DNA of 64,000 bases from the NCBI GenBank assembly GCA_037355855.1, contig CM074762.1, forward strand, positions 2,728,001 to 2,792,000, in the 5' to 3' direction. Positions 46,701 through 57,854 of the stretch are shown piece by piece. Position numbers and translations under genes: made by a program. Below the pieces are notes generated by a model. That model was not told where the DNA came from, searched no databases, and worked only from the letters and a program-made list of their open reading frames with translations. Origin of the DNA: Pseudo-nitzschia pungens (Eukaryota; Bacillariophyta; Bacillariophyceae; Bacillariales; Bacillariaceae). How positions within the stretch are numbered: the stretch's first letter is position 1; each line of letters opens with the position of its first letter.

Positions 46701-47791
46701 AGTATCGTCGGCGTGGTACACACCAAACCAACCCTCGAGGGTACGTCCCATGCTCTTGAGCATGCCATCGAGTTTTCCACCACTGGGTTCCATTTGGGCC
46801 AAACCATCCAGAATCTCCAACTCGAGGTCAAAGGTTCCGGTGTTGGTAAAAGTGGTACGACGAATCAAGGCGGGGAAGTTCTCTTCGGGAAGAATGTAGT
46901 ACTTGACACCGGTGGTGAGCCCGTTGAAACCATCGATTTCTTGGATTTCGACCTCGTTCGTGCCGACGTACAAGATACGCTTTGGCTTGTCGGGATCGTC
47001 CTCGGGATTGTCGAGGTTACGAGATCTTGTAGGACTGAAGGGTTCCACCTGGAACGAGGTTCCGATGGCGCCCTTTCGGACACCACGCACAAAAGTACGG
47101 AATCCAATGAAGGGTGTGACCTGGTAGGCCTTGTTTGCGGCGTTGAATTCGAGCAGAGGGTAATCCTTCGACTCGATACCGAACGTGGAAATAGCCTGGC
47201 CACGATTAACGTAAAAGGCCCAGACGGGTTTTCCAAAGTACCCAGCCACACCGGGAAGGAAGGACGCAAAGTTCGACTTGGCGTCGTAATCTTCCATAAC
47301 ATAACGCTCTGCACGATAGAAGCCACAATTGCGATGAGAAAAAATCAATGAGTATTCGTCAATCCAAGACGGCCCGCTGGGATCCAACTATATATAGAAT
47401 ATATGTCTACATATGTATATATGCATTGTCGATCCATCAATCCACGGTCGGTACAACCAAAATTCGCAACGAATCCTCGACAAAACAGTCCGTGCTTTTC
47501 TCGACGGACATTGCGGCATCCACGCAGCGAATGGTAGTCTTTGCTTTACTCACTTCGTTCGTCAAAGAGCTTGACGGTTCCATCCTCGTTCATGGAAAGC
47601 CCGGACTTCTTCATTGCGTTTTGCGTAGATGCGCCCTTGGGTTGGTAGACGCTCTTGCCGAAAACGACTGCGAGAACCGCAATCGCGGCTCCGACATAAA
47701 CCCATCTCTTATTCGTTCGGCCCTCGGGTGCAACCCCTTCACTGCTGGAAAGGGGTTCGTATCCACCCTGGCTGTGTTGATAACTGGTCAT
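43769..47791 (-). CDS. Membrane-anchored GH94-like (cellobiose phosphorylase-like) protein
   Basis: Three exons: 47791-47554, 47308-46471 and 46337-43769, with introns of 245 nt (GTGAGT/GTGCAG) and 133 nt (GTAAGT/TTGCAG). Phases fit exactly and give 1214 residues. The N-terminus has about 30 polar residues and one membrane helix (VYVGAAIAVLAVVFG), so a type II anchor facing the lumen or cell exterior is inferred. The remainder resembles proteins annotated as cellobiose-phosphorylase-like: FLPGVAGYFGKPVWAFYVNRGQ, a beta-sandwich N-domain, then an (alpha/alpha)6 barrel with FGQGYWADHWDYYIDL, GGRPGWLDSMNGLPG (the Asp at the general-acid position of GH94) and GFLARLSGSTAEF. Substrate and whether it is a phosphorylase or hydrolase are open; a beta-glucan role is a guess. 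An exon-1 frame runs on into the intron, which hides the splice. Confidence 0.75.
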
Positions 47792-50184
47792 CTTCTTTTC
47801 CGAGAAGCGGGATGAATGAATCAATGACTCGGGCCAATGATTTCTGATTCCTTATGATTGCTTCCGCACAGGTCGACTGATGTCCTTCTTGGTTCTGAAT
47901 ACTGTAGTATCCAGTTAGTTGTGAGAAACTCAAGAAGTTCGTAAAATGGTGACGTTGTTTGTCCGCAAAAAAATAATAATGTGACAAAGAGAATGTGTTC
48001 AAAAAGTAAGGTTACTTGTGGTAAGTTACCACTGTGAAGACTTTTTCTCCAATACCTTTTTGATCGTTGCGAATGGAACGCTTTCTCTCCGCGTGAGGAA
48101 AAACTAATATGAAAATACGAGGATCCGGCAGATGTTGGATCCATACATCACCTCCCATCAAACTTCTCCGTCTTTGCAGATGGAATATTTCATGGCATTT
48201 ATTTGTACTTGCAAATAACGTACGTCGTGGTTAGTATTCCTTCACGTTCTTTTGAACATGCAATGTTCTCCGTAGAATTGAGAATGCATTCTTCGCTCTC
48301 GTCCAAGCCATTAGTTTCCCGTACGAAGGACGTACGATACGTTGAATGGACGATTGCGGACTGAAAAAATGCATAAGTAGTAGTCACAGAACAAATGATG
48401 CCACTGCGCGTTGACAACGGTAGTACAAAAACTAGAGAACTCCGGAGTTTTCGACCTTGAATTGCGATGAATCTTTGTTTAAGTTCAGTTTAAAATTTTC
48501 GAAGGAATCTATTGGAAGAAATGCAAATAATGAATACCAAAAATAACATATAAGGTTTACCGTAGTAACATATATAGCTTCATTCTCTCTCTCGGTCTAA
48601 AGCAATTCGGAGTATCACGAGCAATTCGGAGTCTCAAATACTCGTAAGGTTACTGTGAAAGCATAAAGCATACAATTGCATCGAATTATTGTAAGGTTAC
48701 CGTAAACCTTAGAGAAGGATCTGGAGAAGCCATCGACCTAGAAAGTAGGACCTAGACGATAATTACCACCCGAATCTGGATGACGATTCGAAACGAAGTC
48801 CATTGATTGAGCACGTAACCTCCTGCGAAAAATGAAGAATTATTGTTTGCAACAGCTGTTGTTCGTGATTATTTAGCATTCATACATAAAGTAATACTTC
48901 GAATAATAATACGAAGTACTTCGTAAGGTTAAGCCTTACTTCGTATACGTCGACAATCGCAAATTTTCGAAATCCCTTCGCCTTTTCAAAAAAATATGAC
49001 CACCGTATTACAGTACGGTAGTGTGAAAAGATTTGCTCTGCTGTGGGGCAGGAAGATTGCTGTCAAGGAACAAACTACCACCACCACCAGGAGATTGTGC
49101 TGTAGGAGCCTAGTAGCAGTATTACTACTACTAGTAGTAGTAGTAGTAGTACTACTACTAGTAGTAGTTGCTTCGGCTCTTCTTCTCTCCAGCAGCAGCA
49201 TCGTCATGCGACATGATACCGGTACAGCTCGCACACAGCTGTTGCAATTTCTTGCTTGCCCATTTGTAAAGTTCTTGTGACCAAATTTGTAGTATTCATC
49301 CATCCCCCACGGAAACTTTCAGGATGAGGTGGATTCTTCTTCTACTAGTTGCATCAGGATTAGTACTAGGACCTCTAGAGTAGTAGTACCTAGTAGTAGT
49401 AGAGATGGATGTGACGGACTACTACTAATACTAGTACTAAGTGGTAGCACCACTATCTCAGCCACTCATCAAAAATAGGGGAAAAGCAAAAGTTTTGAAC
49501 TTGTTCAGGATTTCCGGAGCTTTGGTCCTAAGTTACCGGTAACCTTACGTAAGGCTACTGATGGTCAAGAAACGGTTCTTCTGATAATTAGAGTCCATGT
49601 GTGAGTCTAATTGCACTTGTACGAGCATGATGGTGGGATGATTCATTCGTTTTCTGCAGTTCGTTGTGATGTGAGAGAGCATTATGATTTTGTGACCATG
49701 ATTTCAAAAAACTAATCAAGCTCCAACAGGAATTGGTCGTCTACCGGTACGGTAACCTTACGGTAAGGTTTATGACGATCACAATGATGTCGTCTGTTGC
49801 TTTGTCGACTACAAGTAAGGTTAAGATTACTTTGATCATTGGGGTTGGATTTACAATTCCATTAAAATTGAAAAGTAAGGTTAAGGTTTTACCGTAAGGT
49901 TTACCCTAACAACAACACCAACAAAAAATAAAAAAATGTTTCACGAGTTTCGCGTGCTGTATGTACCGGACAAGCACATTCCTGTATCTACAGTAAACAT
50001 ATACTTTACTGTACCCGGACACAACCTTGCATCTATCATCCAACGCCTCAACCACGAGTAAAAGTAAGAACAGCAAGAGTCAAGAGTTCCTCCTGTCCGA
50101 TTGTCAAACAAAGGAGAAGAAAGAGAGAACCGACTTAGTTCGTTCTGCAACAATCAAAACGGTCAACAAGAATTCGAATCCATC
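47792..50184. other. Intergenic, 2.4 kb
   Basis: No gene accepted. Includes the promoters of the GH94-like gene and TAF12, a CTA/TAG tract (separate entry) with weaker CTAG-rich sequence at 49350-49440, and repeated intergenic words, notably gtaaggttaccgtaaacctta near 48690, cgtaaggttaagccttacttcg near 48923, acggtaaccttacggtaaggttt near 49748 and a near-continuous cluster at 49873-49905. Confidence 0.6.
49109..49169. repeat. CTA/TAG palindromic triplet tract
   Basis: attactactactag followed by (tag)n, then tactactactag and tagtagtag: three inversions about CTAG or AGTACT centres, able to fold on themselves. Same family as the tracts at 8757-8907 and 9056-9091. Confidence 0.8.
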
Positions 50185-50977
50185 ATGAGCGGACCGGGAG
50201 GAGGCGGGAAAGGGGGGAAATCCCTGGAGCTCATGCAGCGACGCCTCAAGGGAGGCTCCGGTGATCAACAGCAGGGACAATCGACAGCACCTCCGGCACA
50301 ACCACAACAGCAACAAGCAAGCCAATCTGCGCCACAACAGCAACAACAACAACAACAACAACAGCCAAAACCCTCGTCCGGTCCTCCCGCGCAGACGGCC
50401 CCGGCACGTCCAAAGGGGAAGGACTTTAGCGCCATGGCCAACCGATCGAAAGGAAAAGATTTCACCGCCATGTCCAACCGGGCGGGGGTTGCTGCGGGAG
50501 CACCTCCCGTTGCACAGCCGCAGCCACCAGCGCCGGCACCGGCACCGGCCCCCCCGCCGGTCAAGAAAGGAAAGGATTTCACCGCAATGAGCAACCGGAT
50601 GGGAGGACCCCAGCCACCGGCAGCGGGGCAAAACGCACCCCCGGGTTCTCAAACAGATGCAGCTCGCATACGCGCCCAGAAATTGCAGAACGCTGCTCGA
50701 GCCGCTGCCGGGTATACGCCCAATGCGAATCCGTCGGTGACGATGAGTCCCCCGACGATGGCTCCGGCGCGAGGACAACGGACTCCTCCCGGTCAGATGC
50801 AGCAGCAACAACCACAGCAGCAGCAACAACAACAGCCTCCGGTTGGTGGCAGAAATCCAGTCATTCCGCAACAGCAGTCATCGCCGATCAAAACATCCCA
50901 GGGATATCCTCATGCTCAGCCACAACAGCAACAGAGAACGCATCAGCAAATGCCCTATGGACAACAACCACAGCAGC

Positions 50978-51008
<31 letters not shown>

Positions 51009-51876
51009 CCAGCAGTATCATCAACAGCAACAACCGGGTCAGAGTCGGGTGCAAACCCAGCCACAACAACAGCAACAGCCATATCAGCCGCAAATTCCAC
51101 AATCGCAACAGCAACAGCAACCACCAGCGCAACAGCCGAAGCCGCAGCAGCAGCCGCAAACTCCAGCCCCGGCGTCCACGCCGGTCAAAAAGTCACCCGT
51201 GTCATCCAAGCAGGGTGGAAAGCAAACCCTCCAACGAAAAAACAGCAAAACGACCTCCACCACTGCAAGTCGACGAACTTCCAAATCCACAAAGGTGGGT
51301 GGCACGCCGGACGGTCAAAACACGAAGTCTCCGGAACCCTCTGCTTCCGAGGGACGTCTCTCCCTGACCGCCGCGACCAGCCACGGTTCCTCCGGTCGAA
51401 GCCTCTCCAAAAAGTCTTCCTCCAAGGCTGGATCAGGACCCCACATGGCACCCCTTGTCGGTCCGCGCATTGCAGATTTGGTCAAATCGATCGATCCCAA
51501 TTACGGCATCGAAGCCGACGCCGAGGAGCAAGTGCTGCAACTCGCGGACGATTTCTTGGACAAGGTCACCAAGCAGGCGATTCGGTTGGCCCAGCACCGG
51601 GGGTCCAAGACACTCGATGTTCGGGATTTGCAGATTGTCCTCGCCAAGAATTTCGGCATTGTGGTTCCGGGACTCGGCTTGCCGGCCGTCCGACCCATCA
51701 AGAGTGCATCGGTGGCCACCAAGTCCTCTTCCTCGGGCGGGTCCAAGTCGTCATCGACCAAGCGCAACGCTTCGACGGCCATGGGAGATTCCGGTGGTGG
51801 CCCCCCCCGAAAAAAAGCCAACACCGGCAGCGCTCCGGCAACAACAACGAGTGGGGGAACATCGGCATCCACGTGA
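50185..51876 (+). CDS. TAF12: TFIID/SAGA subunit TAF12 with long Gln-rich N-terminus
   Basis: Intronless, 563 residues from the ATG at 50185. The histone-fold domain lies at about residues 430-500: RIADLVKSIDPNYGIE, VLQLADDFLDKVTKQAIRLAQHRGS, LDVRDLQIVLAKNFGI and VPGLG, the H2B-like fold of TAF12 that pairs with TAF4 in TFIID and Ada1 in SAGA. The first 350 residues are Gln/Pro-rich activator-like sequence. Within it the motif KGKDF(S/T)AM(A/S)NR appears three times (about residues 80-135), separated by Pro/Ala-rich linkers. Short Lys/Ser-rich sequences flank the fold. It converges on H2A.Z. Confidence 0.92.
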
Positions 51877-52462
51877 GTGAGGAATGTAGAAGCAACCAGC
51901 CACTACACGCAGGGATACCCCTGTATCCCTGACAAAACTAAAAAATAATAATAATAATCTGAAACCCGGGATCATCACATCATCGTATCGCAACTGTCAG
52001 TGTAAGACATAAAGCTATTGGATGGTTGGGCCAACACCTGTGACCAATTTTCAGCGTGACAAATTGTTTTCAACTAAAGTCAGTTACAGGCTGACACGTA
52101 CGTGTAGACTACATGAGTGGAGTAAGATTACTGTGTTGGACAAAACAATCAATGTTACTGACTAGGTTCATTGACTGGATTCGTTTCCAATCGCACGGTA
52201 CTATATTTACAAAGAACTCCCCCGACTTATTCCCCAGGAGCCGGAATTATCAAGAAGTGCAGCGGAACACACGGGACGCCAAGAACAGAATAGCCGTGCG
52301 GGTCGGGTCGTTTCGTGTCGCGGTTGCTAGAGAGCACCGGAAACGGCACGAATGACCGACTCGCGGGCCCTGCCTGTGGCGTTGCACTCTGCTGCTGCTG
52401 CTGCTGCTTCTTCTTCTTAAAAGGTTTCAAGTCGACCACAACTACAGAGCGAGCATCATCAT
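51877..52462. other. Convergent gap TAF12 / H2A.Z
   Basis: 3' flanks of both genes. Holds a perfect hairpin at 51910-51931 (separate entry), an AATAATAATAAT run, and a CTG/CTT triplet run at 52391-52418. No gene seen. Confidence 0.55.
51910..51931 (+). other. Perfect 9-bp inverted repeat in TAF12 3' UTR
   Basis: cagggatac, a four-base loop (ccct), then gtatccctg: a perfect 9-bp stem 34 bases after the TAF12 stop codon. It has no U-run behind it and is not the histone stem-loop consensus. A 3' UTR RNA structure is possible. Confidence 0.6.
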
Positions 52463-53218
52463 CTAGAACTTTGGCTTCTTTCCCTTGGCAGACTTGTTGA
52501 TGAGAGATTTGTGGATGTGCGGGATGACACCTCCACCGGCAATAGTGGCCTTGATCAGGGCGTCTAATTCTTCGTCTCCTCTGATTGCGAGTTGCAAGTG
52601 ACGCGGCGTGATACGTTTTACTTTGAGATCCTTGCAGGCATTTCCGGCCAACTCCAGCACCTCTGCCGTGAGGTATTCCAGGATCGCCGAGGTGTAAACG
52701 GCGGCGGTAGCTCCCACCCGATGTCCCTGGTGGACAGAATTCTTTAGGAAACGGTGGACACGACCGACTGGAAATTGGAGACCGGCCTTGGAACTCCTGG
52801 ATTGCGGGGCCTTCTTGCTGGTTGGGGCCTTTCCTCCCTTTCCTCCTTTTCCTCCTTTGCCACCTTTGCCGGACTGGGGATCGGATGGGGGAACAATGCC
52901 GTCAGAGAGTAGAGTTGTGCGAACAACGCAATCTGTTAGTCGCGAAGCACGGCAGAGGGAAACCAGAGCACCACTGAGATCGGATGCAGGCTGCACCGCT
53001 CTCCGTGATGCCCATCACTCCACAAACATGACCAAAGCCAATGCAAATGCAACCGGAACCGCAATACAAACAGAACACGACTGCTCCCTCCTCGTTCGGT
53101 CTTGTCGTCCACGCGAGGTGTCGCCAAACCAATGGAGTCGATGCATCGCGGGTTCCGAAAACGATGAAAACTAGATCGTAGGCAGCAGGGTGTTAATCCA
53201 GAGAGAACTACCTACCAT
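52463..53218 (-). CDS. H2AZ: Histone variant H2A.Z
   Basis: Two exons: 53218-53216, which is the ATG alone, and 52873-52463. The 342-nt intron (GTAGGT donor directly after the ATG, CCCCAG acceptor) is in phase 0; 137 residues starting M-SGKGGKGG. The core is H2A.Z and not canonical H2[30 protein letters not shown], then [20 protein letters not shown] and [18 protein letters not shown], where the [12 protein letters not shown] docking region and LIKATI are diagnostic. The tail has four GGK repeats and acetylatable Lys residues. Without the intron a caller would extend the frame upstream to 52996 and invent about 40 residues. H2A.Z marks promoters and is made outside S phase, which fits an intron-containing gene. 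Confidence 0.94.
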
Positions 53219-54256
53219 GGTCGTATTGATATTTTGGTTGATTCGCACGAAACGACGTTCAAAAACGCTCTGAAATAATGGATGCACAATGGCGACAAAG
53301 AGAGGGACGCGACGGGAGACAAGGGGGATTCTGCCTAATCGTTGCCGCCTCGATAATTAAGCACTCGAAGTCTTGAATCGCGATCACTGCGAGCCTGACC
53401 GTCAAATTTTGCTGTTTTTCCAGCCGCGCCAGAAAATTTTGCACTGTTTTCTTCCCCCACGCATCGCGTAGTATGTATTATACATATGCTTACCCGTAGT
53501 CGATGTGGAAAAAAATGAGAAGTGCCATACTAATACATAGTAATCATACGTACGTATTGAGTATTGAGTAACCTTTGTGCTGCTACCGCTGATCGGTGAT
53601 ACGAAGTACGGTAACCTTACGAGTAAGTTACTACGTAGGTTGTAGTCTCAAGCCGCCAACCCATCATGGAGAGATTTTGTTTTGATGGTTGGATCAGTGG
53701 AAAGTCGATAAAAAGACCAGCTTGCTCATCACCATTGCAAGCCATGATTGTGCTGTTTCAATCTAAACTATCATTCATCTGAGTACCATACGGTAGTTCT
53801 ACTAGTTTCGGTGCATCCAGGTGCTGGTGGTGGTCCTATGAAAATCAAGAGCTTCTTGTTCAAGTTCAATTGAAGTCACCATTGGTTTTAGTTGATAACT
53901 GAGTGCGACAAGTAATTACTAGTATGATTGTATGTAGCTCTAGATTCAAGAAATCTCACGAAAATCTGACAACGCCAGCATGATACAAGGCCTCTTCTTC
54001 CCTCTACGAAAAAGTTATGGCAGGTGAAGTTGCTGAACTCCATATTGACATCCCTGTCTTGTTGCACATTCCTTGGAAAACAACTGCGTGCTTTCAGTCT
54101 TTTTTGGGGTTGCGAACATCTATGGACCCGGACTATGTAGTTGTTTGTTGGACTTCTGGCGTTAGAAAGGCATAAAATCACTTAAAAGTTAATTATCCCC
54201 GGATAACTGTTGGGTGATGGAATGCTAGAAATATGTTTTATAGAGGACTAACGAAT
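53219..54256. other. Intergenic, 1.04 kb
   Basis: H2A.Z promoter and uS2 3' flank. GTAACCTTACGAGTAAGTTAC near 53610. No gene seen. Confidence 0.55.
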
Positions 54257-55081
54257 TTACCATTCACCGGCGGGGGCAGCTCCGGCTTGGCCACCTTCCC
54301 ACATGCCATCGGCGGCACCATCGAATCCGGCCTCGGCGACAGCTTCGTCGGCGACGGGGGCCGCCATCTCCTCGTAAGAGGTAGGGGCGGCTGCGGCAGC
54401 AACGGCTTCCTCGGCCTTTTGGGCTTGTTCTTCCTCGCTCTTCTTCAACTCTTCGACATCACGGTGGAAGAAGAGATCAACGGGGACATCCCAGTCGCCG
54501 CTGCGGCTGACGGATCCACGGAGACGGAGGATCTCACGGGCCAACAACCAGTACATCAAACCAATGGAGTATTTACCCTTGTTGTTAGCGGGGATGGCAA
54601 CATCGACGTATTGGAGAGGAGAGTCGGAGTCGCAGAAAGCGATGACGGGAAGGTTGACGTAAGAAGCCTCACGAACGGCCTGGGAATCGGTTCGGGGGTC
54701 GGTGATGACCAAGAGGCGGGGCTCACGGAATTGCTTGGTGATCTGGTTGGTGAAGGTACCGGGGGTGAATCGTCCGGCAAGGGATTGGGCGCCGGTGTAT
54801 TGGGCGAACTTGAGGACGGCGCGCATACCGTAGGGACGAGCGGAGATAGCGATGACGTCTTCGGGGTTCTCGATGGCGACGATAACACGGGCAGCGAGCA
54901 TGAGCTTTTCCCAGGTCTTGCCAATGTTGAGAATGTGGACACCATCGTTACGGCGGCGCCAGATGTATTCCTCCATGGCGGAGTCAGAGTTTCTGGTTCC
55001 GGTGTGGACACCAGCGGACAACATCATCTGGATGTCCTCCTCCTTGGGCTGGAGGATAGCGGGAAGGGAAGCACAGTTCAT
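54257..55081 (-). CDS. RPSA: 40S ribosomal protein uS2 (RPSA, p40)
   Basis: Intronless, 274 residues. The uS2 signatures are clear: [89 protein letters not shown], and [24 protein letters not shown]. The C-terminal 60 residues are acidic and Ala-rich with [12 protein letters not shown] and a final GEW, as in eukaryotic p40 proteins. It is required for 18S rRNA maturation and sits at the back of the 40S head. It is transcribed away from bystin, which acts in the same pathway. Confidence 0.97.
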   Translation of the reverse strand: MNCASLPAILQPKEEDIQMMLSAGVHTGTRNSDSAMEEYIWRRRNDGVHILNIGKTWEKLMLAARVIVAIENPEDVIAISARPYGMRAVLKFAQYTGAQSLAGRFTPGTFTNQITKQFREPRLLVITDPRTDSQAVREASYVNLPVIAFCDSDSPLQYVDVAIPANNKGKYSIGLMYWLLAREILRLRGSVSRSGDWDVPVDLFFHRDVEELKKSEEEQAQKAEEAVAAAAAPTSYEEMAAPVADEAVAEAGFDGAADGMWEGGQAGAAPAGEW

Positions 55082-55606
55082 CTTGAAAGGGTGGTTTTCT
55101 TCAATTTCCTAACGATCGCAACAATTGTGTTGCTCGGACGGGGGTTGACGATGGTGCGGCTATCCCTCTTCAGTTTGGGCAGAAAAGGTCGTCGTGAGAG
55201 CTCCGAAAGCCTTCCCATGTGTTTATCGGCTAGGAACACGCGTCTCTACCGTCTGTGCGTCTATCCACAGACAAAGTTTAGTAAGGTGTGAAAGACGGTA
55301 CACAACTAATAATTAAGGTTAAGGACTCATAAATCGTCTGGCCCTCTATCCGTGAATCCGCATAATTCATTCTTTCAACAAACACCATTCTTTTCTTCAC
55401 GATTGGACTGAGGGGGAAAATCGAACTGAAATAATACTTCGGAATAACAATTCAGGTATTCATCTGTTGACCTGTTCAGGGTCCGACTTGGAAACCGTTC
55501 TCGGAGCGCAATTACCACAACAACGACCCACCGAATTTATTTCTTCACTTCGGTGTCTTCCAGAAACGCACCAACTTCTTATTGTTGACGACAACTCTAG
55601 AGAACA
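55082..55606. other. Divergent promoter region uS2 / bystin
   Basis: 525 bp between the starts of two small-subunit biogenesis genes. No TATA-like box is obvious at a fixed distance. Shared regulation is inferred from the arrangement only. Confidence 0.5.
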
Positions 55607-57135
55607 ATGCCCAAAGCCAAGAAGTTAAGAGCGCCAGCCCTTGAATCGCAGCAGGCTCGGCATGAGCCGCTCGGACAAGTAATCGAGGGCGACTCGCAGC
55701 GAGGAAGCAAGTACGCTACCAGCACGAGTCGTCGCAAGCGAAGGAAGGATCAAGCGGGAGAGGGTGAATTTCTCGACGAGAAAACATCGAGAAAGATTTT
55801 GGAAATGAGTAGGGAACAGCAAATCGAAGAAGAAATTGACGAGCAGCGATCTTGGCATCAAAAGAATAAGCGTCAGCTAGAACAGCAGGCGCAACTCAGC
55901 AAGAGCATGCTCGACGATAGTGATGAGGAAGAGGAGGAGGAGGAAGAAATTGTTCTAGACGAGGGTGAAGAGGAGTAAGTCGGGTGATCGAATATAACGT
56001 ATCGATCAAAAGATTATTTTTCAGTACAAGTTGCAATCCACAAAACTGTTTCCTGATGTTCTTTTCTTCAAAAACGTTTTTGTTGTTTCGACTATCGATT
56101 TTTTTCGTTTCTAGCTACATCGAAAATGATCAAGGTTATGTGAATATCAAAGACGGAGCTCTGGGTTTGTCCGCAGAAGACGAAGCAATCGTAGCATCGA
56201 TGAATGCTGGCGGGGCTACCGAGGAGCGCAAAACACTGGCAGATCTCATCATGGAAAAAATTGCCCAGAAAGAACGTGAAGATCAAGGGATAATGGACGA
56301 CGACGATGAAGAAGAAGGTTTGCCACCGCTTCCCGACAAAGTTGTCGAAGTCTACACAGATATTGGCAAAATTCTTAGCCGCTACACTTCAGGAAAACTT
56401 CCTAAAGCATTCAAAGTCATACCGTCATTGAGCAATTGGGAGCAAGTTCTTTACTTGACACGGCCTGATCGTTGGACGCCGCATGCAATGTATGCAGCCA
56501 CGAGGATCTTTGCTTCCAATCTGAGCCCGAAGTTGGCGCAAAGATTTTATTACCTGGTACTGTTGGACGCTGTGCGTGCCGATATTTACGAGAACAAAAA
56601 GCTGAACTATCACTATTACATTTCGTTGAAGAAAGCTGTGTATAAGCCAGCGGCGTTCTTCAAAGGTATCTTGCTTCCATTGTGCAAAGAAGAGTGTACA
56701 CTTCGGGAAGCTGCTATCGTGGCATCAGTTTTGCAGCGGGTCTCCATTCCGGTTCATCATTCCGCGGTCGCAATTCACAAATTGGCTCAAATGAAGGAAT
56801 ACAACGGTGCAGCGTCGATTTTCATCAGGACTCTGTTGAACAAAAAGTATGCACTTCCTGTGCCCGTCATTGGATCGCTTGTGCGTCATTTCGCCTCGTT
56901 CATCAACGACGATCGCACGTTACCAGTATTGTGGCATCAGGCACTCCTCACATTTTGTCAACGCTATAAAAATGAGATCCAAGACCAAGCTCGGGAGTCG
57001 TTGCGACTAGTAATGAAGACTCACTTTCATCACAAGATCACTCCTGAAATTCGCAGAGAGCTGTTTGGAGCGTCGGCATGGAAAGATGAGCGAACTGCTG
57101 CTTCAAGCAAGGGTGTTGCTAGCATGGTCATGTAA
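55607..57135 (+). CDS. BYSL: Bystin (Enp1), 40S ribosome biogenesis factor
   Basis: Two exons, 55607-55974 and 56115-57135, with a 140-nt intron (GTAAGT donor, TTTCTAG acceptor) in phase 2; 462 residues. The N-terminal third is charged with an acidic run (DDSDEEEEEEEE). The bystin domain follows: GKILSRYTSGKLPKAFKVIPSL, WEQVLYLTRPDRWTPHAMYAATRIFASN, RFYYLVLLDAVRADI, LNYHYYISLKKAVYKPAAFFKGILLPLC, and DDRTLPVLWHQALLTFCQRYKN. Enp1 binds the pre-40S particle in the nucleolus and stays until cytoplasmic maturation. The frame runs through the donor to a stop two codons on, so the two exons look like separate frames. Confidence 0.95.
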
Positions 57136-57236
57136 TTTCTGAGTAATGCTCTTAGACTTGTAACTCTACTTTTGATGTAATACTATTTTGAAGCTAGTTC
57201 CATTTTCTCGTTTCGTATTCGAGAAATCTGTCGAAT

Positions 57237-57854
57237 CTACTCTGCGCAACAGTTTTCGAGAATGGATTCCCTCAACTTGGGGCTTACGCTCTTGTCATCG
57301 AGGTAGACATCGCACAATGCCTTTGCAAGACCAGGGCTTGATACCTTTCCGCGTCCCTTTCCATCTACTGTAACTTCTACACCATCGGAACAGTCGAACT
57401 CAATCACGGTACCCTTGACGGCGGCACCCTTGTCTTGCACACCTTCGAAGATAATATCCTTGAGTTGTCCTACCTCCTCGTCGGAAGAATGGCGGGGTTG
57501 AACGCTATCGGCGATTGCTTGAGCCATTTTTTCCGAACCAACTTTGAAATTCATTTTCAGAACAAAGGCAGTCGGGCTCGCCGATGCCCCTTTCCTGAGG
57601 GCGTCGATGGCCGGTTTGCCTTTTTTGTCGGATCTCGAAATTGTGGAAAGTTCGTCTTTGAGCTCTTCGGTGCCATACATTCCAACAGAGTAAACCTTGA
57701 TGGGACCCTTGCGTCTGACCCCAACGCCAAAGATATTGAGTCCCTTCGATTTGTTGTCAAAAGGAATGCCAGTTGCGGCATCTTTCATTGCAACCGTGCT
57801 GACTGCCAGCAAGGAGCATAGTAGAAGATGTACGATTTGTCGTTGAAAAGCCAT
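57237..57854 (-). CDS. Chalcone-isomerase-like protein with signal peptide
   Basis: Intronless, 205 residues. A hydrophobic leader (IVHLLLCSLLAVSTVAM) suggests entry to the secretory pathway; the Phe motif for plastids is not seen. The mature part resembles the chalcone isomerase fold: GVGVRRKGPIKVYSVGMYG, then FVLKMNFKVGSEKMAQAIADSVQPR and ALCDVYLDDKSVSPKLRESIL. Diatoms are not known to make flavonoids by the plant route, so fatty-acid binding (as for plant FAP proteins of this fold) or an unknown role is more likely. Residues of the true chalcone-isomerase active site cannot be aligned with confidence. Converges on bystin with a 101-bp gap. Confidence 0.75.
   Translation of the reverse strand: MAFQRQIVHLLLCSLLAVSTVAMKDAATGIPFDNKSKGLNIFGVGVRRKGPIKVYSVGMYGTEELKDELSTISRSDKKGKPAIDALRKGASASPTAFVLKMNFKVGSEKMAQAIADSVQPRHSSDEEVGQLKDIIFEGVQDKGAAVKGTVIEFDCSDGVEVTVDGKGRGKVSSPGLAKALCDVYLDDKSVSPKLRESILENCCAE

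Noticed and set aside
52463..52996. H2A.Z with a 40-residue N-terminal extension
   Set aside because: The extension is intron sequence; the ATG plus GTAGGT donor at 53218-53210 and CCCCAG acceptor give a normal H2A tail.
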